From the NCBI GenBank assembly GCA_964550435.1, contig CAZJZI010000002.1:1-64000 (forward strand): a DNA stretch of 64,000 nucleotides, given 5' to 3'. How positions within the stretch are numbered: the first letter of the stretch is position 1; each line of letters opens with the position of its first letter. The notes beneath the pieces were generated by a model. That model saw only the letters and a program-made list of their open reading frames with translations, was not told the DNA's origin and made no database searches. The stretch is from UBA11400 sp964550435 (lineage in GTDB: Bacteria; Bacteroidota; Rhodothermia; Balneolales; HLUCCA01). Both the position numbers and the translations under genes were made by a program. Below are positions 37,093 to 44,186 of the stretch, piece by piece.

Positions 37093-37693
37093 ACGTATTC
37101 CTGCCGGAAAATGCTCTTGATAATGTGGCTTCGTCGATGAATTCGAGTTCGGTTCCCATCGGAACGCCATGTGCGATGCGGGTCACATTGACACCAAATG
37201 TCTTGGCCATTTTATTGATGTAGTAGGCTGTAGCTTCTCCCTCGGCATCTGGATTCAATGCCATGATGATTTCGGTAATGCCCTGGGACTCGTCATTGAT
37301 GCGGTCGAGTAGCTCTTTAATGCGGATATCGTTAGGGCCGATATTTTCCATGGGAGAAATCACTCCGCCGAGGACGTGATAACGTCCCTTGAACTCATTG
37401 GTTTTTTCGATGACATACACATCTTTGGGATCTTCAACCACGCAAATCTGACCGTTTTTACGCTTTTCGGACGAGCAAATGGGACAAGGATCGGAGTCGG
37501 TAATGGTAAAACAGACCGTGCAATAGATAATCTTTGACTTGAGATCCAGCAGTGACTGCGCCAGGCGATTAACATGATCATCGCTCTGTTTTAGCAAGTG
37601 CATTGCCATACGCTGTGCCGATTTACGTCCCATGCCGGGGAGTTTAGCCAGCTCTTCGATCGCGCGTTCTAACGTTTCAGATGTGAGGTGCAT
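37088..37693 (-). CDS. recR: Recombination protein RecR
   Basis: A 201-residue RecR: helix-hairpin-helix start (LPGMGRKSAQRMAMHLL), a four-cysteine zinc finger (CTVCFTITDSDPCPIC), and a Toprim domain (CVVEDPKDVYVIEKTNEFKG, IIMALNPDAEGEATAYYI) ending with a typical RecR tail (RIAHGVPMGTELEFIDE). Acts with RecO and RecF to load RecA at gaps. Third gene of the dnaX-ybaB-recR set. Its start is separated from ybaB by 135 bp made almost entirely of heptad repeats, unusual for this normally tight operon. Confidence 0.96.
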   Translation of the reverse strand: MHLTSETLERAIEELAKLPGMGRKSAQRMAMHLLKQSDDHVNRLAQSLLDLKSKIIYCTVCFTITDSDPCPICSSEKRKNGQICVVEDPKDVYVIEKTNEFKGRYHVLGGVISPMENIGPNDIRIKELLDRINDESQGITEIIMALNPDAEGEATAYYINKMAKTFGVNVTRIAHGVPMGTELEFIDEATLSRAFSGRNTF

Positions 37694-37697
37694 TTTT

Positions 37698-37832
37698 AGT
37701 TATTGGGAAATGGGAAGTGGGGAGTTGGGAGTAGATTAGGGAGCGGGGAGAAGCGAGCAGCGAGCAATGAGCTGATTTAGTACACTGTGCACAGTTTAAA
37801 AACCTACTACCTACTTCCCACGCCTAACTTAT
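37698..37832. repeat. Heptad-repeat patch 6, ybaB-recR junction
   Basis: From 37700 the sequence parses as 7-bp words: TTATTGG, GAAATGG, GAAGTGG, GGAGTTG, GGAGTAG, then AGCGGGG, AGAAGCG, AGCAGCG, AGCAATG, then a CACTGTGCACAGT palindrome and, on the far side, CTACTAC, CTACTTC, CCACGCC. G-rich and C-rich halves oppose each other. The G-tracts at 37705-37748 also satisfy a G-quadruplex pattern. Confidence 0.8.
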
Positions 37833-38167
37833 AAACCAAACTTAGACAGGTCCATGCCGGGAATACCACCGCCTGGAATCATGTCGCGAGTGACTTCCAT
37901 CATCTTCTCTTTTGCAACGCGGTCTGCCTCAGTCAATGCTTTATTGACGCCCGCAACTACCAGATCTTCAAGCATTTCGGGATCAGATGGGTCGATTACG
38001 TCCTTGTCGATTTTAATACTGATCACCTCCCGATTTCCATTAGCGGTCACACGGACCATTCCGCCACCAACCTCCGATTGAACCTCGATTTTGCCCAGAT
38101 TTGCCTTTGTTTCTTCCATTTTTCGTTGCATTTCCTGCACTTTGCCAAACATATCAGCCATATTCAT
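37829..38167 (-). CDS. YbaB/EbfC family nucleoid-associated protein
   Basis: A 112-residue small DNA-binding protein with the family pattern (MFGKVQEMQRKMEETKANLG, VTANGNREVISIKIDKDVID, GVNKALTEADRVAKEKM). The ATG at 38167 has AGGAG 8-9 bp upstream; an in-frame TTG at 38173 is less likely. It sits 23 bp after dnaX, the conserved dnaX-ybaB-recR arrangement, and is thought to bind DNA as a dimer. Confidence 0.93.
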   Translation of the reverse strand: MNMADMFGKVQEMQRKMEETKANLGKIEVQSEVGGGMVRVTANGNREVISIKIDKDVIDPSDPEMLEDLVVAGVNKALTEADRVAKEKMMEVTRDMIPGGGIPGMDLSKFGL

Positions 38168-38190
38168 AGTCAATTCTCCTGTTTTGTAAT

Positions 38191-40233
38191 TTAATATTCG
38201 AGTTCTGCTCCAAGCACATCCACTATGGATTTCACAATAGGTCGATCCTGCTGTAATTTCAGCAGCAAGGCATATGGGTCATTATTGGATGTCGTGTTTA
38301 TATGTTGTTGAACCTTAGTTTTGATAGAGACGTTTCCCTTGATCAAATCTCCGAGAATTGTGCTCAATTTATCCTGATGTTCTTGTACCAATTGGGCAAT
38401 AAATTCGTCCTGACACTCGATTAGAATCCAACCCGGGCCCGTTTCCAGTAACCGGGTTTTTCCAAGACTTAGAGCCAGTACCTGTTGTCCACCCTGGCGG
38501 ATAGCCTCTATAAATGCCTGGTAGTTACTTTCTATAAGATCTTTGTCTAATACTGGTTCAGGTGCATTGGAACCATTTCTAGTCTTTTGTGCAAGAGGGT
38601 CAGAAAGATCAGAAGGGGCAGGAGAGGTAGAGCGGTTCCCATTTCCTGGGGAGTTGGGAGTAGTTAGTGGTGAAGCGGTTGAGCGGGGAGCGGTGAGCGG
38701 GGAGCGGTTTCCTGCTTTCTGTACTTCCTGATCTATCTGAATTTTCTGACCATCAAAGGCCTGCGCACTGTGAACTGTGCTCTGTGTACTAGAGTTCTTC
38801 TTTTTTATCGCTGGAGCACCGAAGAGAGCTTTACTCTTGGATGAGGGATGAGAGATGAGCGATGAGGGAGACTCTCCATTTCCTAGGGAGTGGGAAATAG
38901 GGAGTGGGGAGTGGGGAGTGGGTTCTGCTTGCTGCTTGTCCGCTTGCCCGCTTGTCTGCTCATCCGCTAGCCCGCTATCCTGCTCGCCCGCTGGCTCATT
39001 TAACTTTGAACTGTGTGCTATGCTCTGTGAACTAAAATCCGCTAGCCCGCTATCCTGCTCGCCCGCTTTCTCACTCTTTTCTCTTGTCTCTTCTCCCTTA
39101 TCCGATTCTAAATCAGTTTTTTTTTTAAGCTCGCGAACTTCGGCGAGTAGGGTCTGGAGGCCTTCTGAACGATCCATCATGATGAGTTTCAGGATGGATA
39201 TTTCCAGGAGCACCCTGGGCTGTTGCGAGTCCCTAATCTTGATCTGGGCTTCACTGGTTAGATGCATCATACGAAGTAAATCATGTTCGCTGAAGGCCTT
39301 CGCAGCATTTTTAAGTCGATCACGTTCTTCTTCGGGAACTTCAAGCAAAGTGGATTCGCCACCAGCAAATCTGGAAAAGTACATATTGCGCAGATGTTCG
39401 GTCAAAGCGACCAGAAATTCCTGAATATCGTGACCCTGTAGCAATAAGTCATGTACAATTTGCATGCCACGAGATGAGTCTTGATTCAGGACACACTCTG
39501 TGAGCTCAAATAGTCGATCGTTACTGATGACATTCAGTGCATCCAACACAGTTTCATACTTTATGTCATCTCCGCAGAATGCGATCACTTGATCCAGGAT
39601 ACTAAGTGCATCACGTAATGCTCCATCCGCTTTGCGCCCAATAAGATGAAGAGAAGCAGCATCGATGGAAATCTTCTCCTGATCGCAGATGAATTTCAGT
39701 CTGTCGACGATTTCAGTGACTTTTATGCGACGGAAATCAAAACGCTGAACCCTCGACATTACAGTAGGAAGTACTTTGTGAGGCTCAGTCGTAGCGAAAA
39801 TGAATTTTACGTGCTCGGGAGGTTCTTCGAGTGTTTTCAGAAGGGCATTGAATGCCGCCTTCGACAACATGTGGACCTCATCGATGATGTACACTTTGAA
39901 TCGTCCCATTTGAGGCGGGACCCGAACTCCGTCGCGAAGCAGGCGGACATCATCCACACCACTATTCGAAGCCGCATCAATTTCGATGATATCGAGCGTT
40001 CGTCCAAGTTCTTCTCCGTCGATATCCATACTCACGCCATTGATCATGCGGGCTACAACCCGGGCCATGGTCGTCTTACCAACGCCACGCGGACCACAGA
40101 ACAGATACGCATGTGAGATGCGATTCTGGTCTATTGCATTGCGCAATGTGCTGATGATATGTTGTTGAGAAACAACATCATCGAACGAGCGTGGGCGGTA
40201 TTTTCGGGTTAGTGCACGGTAGGATTCTGACAT
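38191..40233 (-). CDS. dnaX: DNA polymerase III subunit tau/gamma with repeat-derived linker
   Basis: A 680-residue clamp-loader subunit. AAA+ part: Walker A GPRGVGKTT near 50, Walker B IIDEVHML near 120, sensor 1 FATTEPHK, and domain III up to about 365. Domains IV/V are at about 555-680 (ESNYQAFIEAIRQGGQQVLA onward). Between them a 170-residue low-complexity linker (about 376-545) is encoded by heptad repeats, with AGEQDSGLAD occurring twice. The usual four-cysteine zinc module between Walker A and EIDAAS is missing and shortened. A run of ten A (39117-39126, codons 370-373) just before the linker is a likely slippage site giving a gamma form of about 373 residues. Essential gene; first of the dnaX-ybaB-recR operon. 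Confidence 0.95.
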   Translation of the reverse strand: MSESYRALTRKYRPRSFDDVVSQQHIISTLRNAIDQNRISHAYLFCGPRGVGKTTMARVVARMINGVSMDIDGEELGRTLDIIEIDAASNSGVDDVRLLRDGVRVPPQMGRFKVYIIDEVHMLSKAAFNALLKTLEEPPEHVKFIFATTEPHKVLPTVMSRVQRFDFRRIKVTEIVDRLKFICDQEKISIDAASLHLIGRKADGALRDALSILDQVIAFCGDDIKYETVLDALNVISNDRLFELTECVLNQDSSRGMQIVHDLLLQGHDIQEFLVALTEHLRNMYFSRFAGGESTLLEVPEEERDRLKNAAKAFSEHDLLRMMHLTSEAQIKIRDSQQPRVLLEISILKLIMMDRSEGLQTLLAEVRELKKKTDLESDKGEETREKSEKAGEQDSGLADFSSQSIAHSSKLNEPAGEQDSGLADEQTSGQADKQQAEPTPHSPLPISHSLGNGESPSSLISHPSSKSKALFGAPAIKKKNSSTQSTVHSAQAFDGQKIQIDQEVQKAGNRSPLTAPRSTASPLTTPNSPGNGNRSTSPAPSDLSDPLAQKTRNGSNAPEPVLDKDLIESNYQAFIEAIRQGGQQVLALSLGKTRLLETGPGWILIECQDEFIAQLVQEHQDKLSTILGDLIKGNVSIKTKVQQHINTTSNNDPYALLLKLQQDRPIVKSIVDVLGAELEY
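38617..39108. repeat. Heptad-repeat patch 7 inside dnaX
   Basis: On the plus strand the linker-coding region parses into short-period blocks: GAGCGGN (38681-38707), GTGNNCT (38770-38790), GATGAGN (38841-38866), GGGGAGT-type (38886-38922), octamers ending CCGCT or CTGCT (38934-38993 and 39035-39067). A 31-bp stretch at 38962-38992 recurs exactly at 39037-39067, 75 bp apart and so in frame. The same words occur in the intergenic patches. Confidence 0.85.
39117..39126 (-). promoter_or_regulatory. A10 slippery run in dnaX (candidate tau/gamma frameshift site)
   Basis: Codons read CTT AAA AAA AAA ACT in frame. One base back (or one extra A in the transcript) gives AAC TGA; one base forward (or one A lost) gives CTG ATT TAG. 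Both alternatives stop at once, producing a protein of about 373 residues ending after domain III. Confidence 0.7.
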
Positions 40234-40257
40234 GGCTTAAACATACTAAAAAACTGA

Positions 40258-40374
40258 AACAGTTTTTTAGAAAACAGATAAAGGAAAACAGAAAATATGG
40301 CGAGCAGCTAGCTGCGCACTGAACCCACTCCCCACTTCCCACTCCCCACTTCCTACTACCAACTCCCTTACTTT
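40258..40374. repeat. Heptad-repeat patch 8, dnaX/pullulanase divergent region
   Basis: Words GAAAACA, GATAAAG, GAAAACA, GAAAATA, then CCCACTC, CCCACTT, CCCACTC, CCCACTT, CCTACTA, CCAACTC, all 7 bp. It lies between the dnaX start and the octamer array in the region that must hold both promoters. Confidence 0.75.
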
Positions 40375-40462
40375 CCACCGCTCCACCGCTCCACCGCTCC
40401 ACCGCTCCACCGCTCCACTGCTCCACCGCTTGCCTGCTCACCCGCTTGCCTGCTCACCCGCT
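40375..40462. repeat. Octamer tandem array (11 units of 8 bp)
   Basis: Seven units of CCACCGCT (the sixth is CCACTGCT) followed by TGCCTGCT, CACCCGCT, TGCCTGCT, CACCCGCT. It ends 42 bp upstream of the pullulanase ATG. Octamers of the same shape, with CCGCT or CTGCT ends, occur within dnaX. Confidence 0.95.
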
Positions 40463-40504
40463 TTTATCTAAATTGACGCTATTATACTCACAAATCATTT
40501 GGTT

Positions 40505-43411
40505 ATGATAAAGTCATTGATGTTAGGAGTGCTCTCAATAGGGTTGTGGGCATCGGGATTGTCAGCAAATACTCCATTTACAATAACACCGGAAATCGGG
40601 ACTACACAAGTCCGCACCGCATTGGATGCACGGATTGATGGTGCACGTGCACACTGGGTCGATGTTAAGACACTGATTTGGGATGTTCCTGAGGGTGCGA
40701 CGAGATTTCAGATTCATTACAGTCCGAATGGCACATTGCTGCTCAACGGTGATCGGATTGAAGGCGGACAAACGCTGAATGTGGTGCCGGATCCAGAGTC
40801 TGGGTGGCGCGATTCAAAGGATATTTATCGGCATGTCCGCGACTGGCCGAAGTTACGGGTAGAAGCGAGTGAGGCGCAGGTCCGCGCCGCTCTGCGATCA
40901 CAGTTTCTGGCTGCAGCTTATGATGCGCAGGGAAATCTGTTGCAGGTGACTCACATTCAGGCGCCCGGGGTAGTCGACGACTTGTTTACTTACAGCGGTA
41001 TGCTTGGTCCAGAATATGGGGAGGATGGCTCCATCACATTGCGATTGTGGGCTCCAACGGCCCAGCGCGTGCGTTTGCGTGTGTATGATTCCGCCAAACA
41101 GGCTACGGGGTGGATCGAGCCGGTGGACGCAGGTGTGCAGGATGATGGAGTTTGGACTTTTTTTGGGGGTGGGGAGCTGGATCGTCTGTTTTATCGATTT
41201 TCAATACAAGTATACCATTATAGCAATAATAGGATAAATGAATACGAGGTCACGGATCCATATTCGGTGAGTTTGTCCATGAACTCGGATTTTTCGCAGT
41301 TTGTGAATCTGGAAGACGAAGATTTGAAACCAACTGGATGGGATAATCTCGTCAAAGAGCTTCCGCGTCCTACCGATATTTCGGTGTACGAGGGACATAT
41401 CCGAGATTTCAGCATTTGGGATGATTCGGTTCCGGCTGAAGACCGTGGTACGTACCGCGCATTTGCTTACAGCGGTGTCAATGAAAAACCGCTAAGCACT
41501 GGTATGGCACATCTGAAACGGTTATCCGATGCAGGACTGACACACTTGCATTTGCTCCCACTCAACGACATAAGCACCATTGAAGAAGACCGGTCCAAGC
41601 GAATTGATCTGAATGATCCTTTTGAGCGTATTTGCGAACTAATTGTACATCCGCGATTCACAGAAGGCTGCGATACCCATGGATCCACACCTATCGGACA
41701 GGTATTTGAGCAGTTAGCGGCTGCTGATCCAGTCACTTATGACATCCAGGAGCCCTACGTACGTATTGGGCAGTACGAGGCACCCGATCGTTCCGACGGT
41801 CTCGCGAGTTACGACGGATTCAACTGGGGGTACGATCCCTATCATTTTAATGCTCCGGAGGGTAGTTATGCAACTGATCCGGAGGGTACACCTCGCATTC
41901 TTCAGCTCCGCGAAATGGTCCTGGGACTCCACGAAATCGGATTGCTTACTGTTGTTGATGTGGTTTATAATCACACCTCCACAGCCGGACTAAACGACAA
42001 ATCCGTGTTAGACAAGATCGTTCCTGGATATTATATGCGTCGAACAGCCGATTCGGGAGTCATCGAAACATCCACGTGTTGTCAGAATACCGCGGCTGAG
42101 TTCAATATGATGGAGAAGCTTATGATAGACTCAATTCTTCTCTGGGCCGAAGCCTATAAAATCGACTCGTTTCGATTTGATCTCATGGGACATCATCCAG
42201 TCTATGTCATGGAAAATATCCTCGAAGCATTGAAAACTCTGAATCCGGAACAAAATGGTGTGCAGGGAGATAGGGTGTATGTTTATGGAGAGGGTTGGAA
42301 CTTCGGAGAAGTTGCCAACGATCGGATATTTACCAACGCAACTCAGCTCAATCTGGCCGGAACTGGTATCGGGAATTTCAACGATCGGAATCGGGATGCG
42401 ATTCGAGGTGGAATGTTCTCGGATTGGGTCCGTAATCAAGGTTTCACCAGTGGTCAATACGTTTTTCCGAATGAAGACGCTGGTGATAACATTAACGAAC
42501 AAAGAGCGCGGATACTTGATTATGCGGACAGAATTCGTGTTGGATTGGCAGGAAACCTCAAAACATATCCATACACGAACCGGTTCGGAGAACTAGTTGA
42601 TGGCGGTAATGAAGGAATCGGATATACCCTCCATCCGCAGGAAAACGTGAATTATATCGACAAACATGATAATGAGTCCCTATGGGACAATACCCAGCCC
42701 AAACTTCCTATGGACATGGGCATCTGGGATCGAGTGTATGTCCACACGATGAGCCAGGCTATTATCAATTACAGCCAGGGTATCCCATTTCATCAGATGG
42801 GGACCGATATTTTGCGATCGAAGTCGATGGACCGGAACAGTTACGACAGTGGAGACTGGTTCAATCGGGTCGACTGGACACTCGAATCTCACAATTGGGC
42901 TACGGGTATGCCTCCAAAATGGGACAATGAGCGTCGCTGGGAGGAGCAGCGTCGACATTTGAGTAATCCGTTGATTACGGTCGAACGCGAACAAATGGAA
43001 TGGTCTCATAACGTATTCATGGATCAGCTGAGGGTCAGGTATAGTACTCCACTATTGAGGCTTCAAAATGCAGAGGATGTCCATCGCCGCATCCGGTTTT
43101 ATAACACGGGAGCTGAGCAAGAGCCCGGACTCATTTTCATGAGTATTTCAGATAGCTACTGTGCAGGTGCAGATTTGGATCCAACATTGGATGGAATCAT
43201 GGTGTTATTCAATGCCTTGGACCGTGAGTATCACATGACCGAAAATCTCGATGGATTCCGGGTGCATCCAGTGCTGGTAAACGGTACCGATACGCGATAT
43301 CACAATTTGAATCCATCCGCCGAAGGCGTGATTGTGCCACCACATAGTGCTCTTGTACTGGTTTTACCACAAAAAGGGGCCGATCAGGGTCCGTTTCGAT
43401 GTAATGATTAA
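40505..43411 (+). CDS. Secreted pullulanase-type alpha-1,6-glucosidase (GH13)
   Basis: About 968 residues with signal peptide (MIKSLMLGVLSIGLWASGLSA). N-terminal carbohydrate-binding or N-domain, a CBM48-like domain (YGEDGSITLRLWAPTAQRVR), then the GH13 barrel: pullulanase signature FNWGYDPYHFNAPEGSY, region I VVDVVYNHT, nucleophile D in FRFDLMGH, acid/base E in YVYGEGWNFG, and region IV NYIDKHDNESLWD. The C-terminal domain is DUF3372-like. It debranches alpha-glucans outside the cytoplasm. The start at 40505 is preferred over an in-frame TTG at 40499. The CPBP-like membrane gene starts 9 bp after its stop. Confidence 0.92.
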   Translation: MIKSLMLGVLSIGLWASGLSANTPFTITPEIGTTQVRTALDARIDGARAHWVDVKTLIWDVPEGATRFQIHYSPNGTLLLNGDRIEGGQTLNVVPDPESGWRDSKDIYRHVRDWPKLRVEASEAQVRAALRSQFLAAAYDAQGNLLQVTHIQAPGVVDDLFTYSGMLGPEYGEDGSITLRLWAPTAQRVRLRVYDSAKQATGWIEPVDAGVQDDGVWTFFGGGELDRLFYRFSIQVYHYSNNRINEYEVTDPYSVSLSMNSDFSQFVNLEDEDLKPTGWDNLVKELPRPTDISVYEGHIRDFSIWDDSVPAEDRGTYRAFAYSGVNEKPLSTGMAHLKRLSDAGLTHLHLLPLNDISTIEEDRSKRIDLNDPFERICELIVHPRFTEGCDTHGSTPIGQVFEQLAAADPVTYDIQEPYVRIGQYEAPDRSDGLASYDGFNWGYDPYHFNAPEGSYATDPEGTPRILQLREMVLGLHEIGLLTVVDVVYNHTSTAGLNDKSVLDKIVPGYYMRRTADSGVIETSTCCQNTAAEFNMMEKLMIDSILLWAEAYKIDSFRFDLMGHHPVYVMENILEALKTLNPEQNGVQGDRVYVYGEGWNFGEVANDRIFTNATQLNLAGTGIGNFNDRNRDAIRGGMFSDWVRNQGFTSGQYVFPNEDAGDNINEQRARILDYADRIRVGLAGNLKTYPYTNRFGELVDGGNEGIGYTLHPQENVNYIDKHDNESLWDNTQPKLPMDMGIWDRVYVHTMSQAIINYSQGIPFHQMGTDILRSKSMDRNSYDSGDWFNRVDWTLESHNWATGMPPKWDNERRWEEQRRHLSNPLITVEREQMEWSHNVFMDQLRVRYSTPLLRLQNAEDVHRRIRFYNTGAEQEPGLIFMSISDSYCAGADLDPTLDGIMVLFNALDREYHMTENLDGFRVHPVLVNGTDTRYHNLNPSAEGVIVPPHSALVLVLPQKGADQGPFRCND

Positions 43412-43420
43412 GGAATATCT

Positions 43421-44128
43421 ATGCAACTGTTTAGATCAGCCATCCAGAACCGAATAAATGAACCTTGGCAGGTAGTTTCGGTCCTGCTTGGAGTGCATTT
43501 GGCGGCGTATTACTTTAAATGGATCGACACCGATTGGCTATTTGGTTCCATGATTGTGGTTTGGTTGTATCCGATTTTGTTCAGCGGACCTGAAGGTCGA
43601 CGAGAAGCTGGAATCCGGTTGCCGAAAGCATGGTATTGGTGGGTTGTTGCACCGTTTGTTGGAGCAGGACTGGCGGCAGGAGTCATAAGTCTGGCATGGA
43701 CAACCCTTGGTCTTTCGGATACCAGCTGGTTGGTTCAATCCGCTAAAGATCTTGATTGGAGACTAGGCGCGGTACCATCGGACCTTCATCCTAATACAAA
43801 GTTTTGGTTTTTAGCGCTTCCGGTGTTGATAACGGTTCCTTTGGCTATGGAAATCCTGTACCGAGGCTACATACAACGTCTGCTTCTTGAAAAAACATCG
43901 GGATCTAATGCCGCATTCTTGCAGGCCGGGATATTTACACTCATAGCACAGTTGTTCTATACAGGATACAGTGCCGATGTCGTTGCATTGTGGCTACCCT
44001 CGACTCTGGTCGTGGTCTGGGTACTGGGACTAATCCGGCACAAAAGTGAATCCATTTGGCCGGGTGTTATGACAAATATTACATACACCTGTATTGTTCT
44101 TTGGTTTGTGTACTTTCGAGTGTTGTGA
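43421..44128 (+). CDS. CPBP/Abi-like intramembrane protein, catalytic motifs degenerate
   Basis: A 235-residue protein with about seven membrane helices. It has the CPBP motif region as MEILYRGYIQRLLLEK, but the family's EExxxR is reduced to MExxxR, the second motif reads FTLIAQLFYTG without its histidine, and the final HxxxN-type motif reads PGVMTNITY without histidine. It resembles the exosortase-associated CAAX-protease-like group in overall layout, yet is probably not an active protease. It follows the pullulanase gene by 9 bp and so shares its transcript. Confidence 0.7.
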   Translation: MQLFRSAIQNRINEPWQVVSVLLGVHLAAYYFKWIDTDWLFGSMIVVWLYPILFSGPEGRREAGIRLPKAWYWWVVAPFVGAGLAAGVISLAWTTLGLSDTSWLVQSAKDLDWRLGAVPSDLHPNTKFWFLALPVLITVPLAMEILYRGYIQRLLLEKTSGSNAAFLQAGIFTLIAQLFYTGYSADVVALWLPSTLVVVWVLGLIRHKSESIWPGVMTNITYTCIVLWFVYFRVL

Positions 44129-44186
44129 GTAAACGTCGCTCTGACTACTTTGAGTACGTAATTACTAGCAATGTTGATATAATCAT

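Noticed and set aside
38855..39424. Plus-strand 189-codon reading frame antisense to dnaX
   Set aside because: It exists because the repeat DNA has no stops in that frame; its composition (runs of Ser, Cys, Pro) reflects the repeats and the dnaX frame is the conserved one.
40375..40462. CRISPR array
   Set aside because: Units are contiguous 8-mers with no spacers; no cas genes occur in the window.
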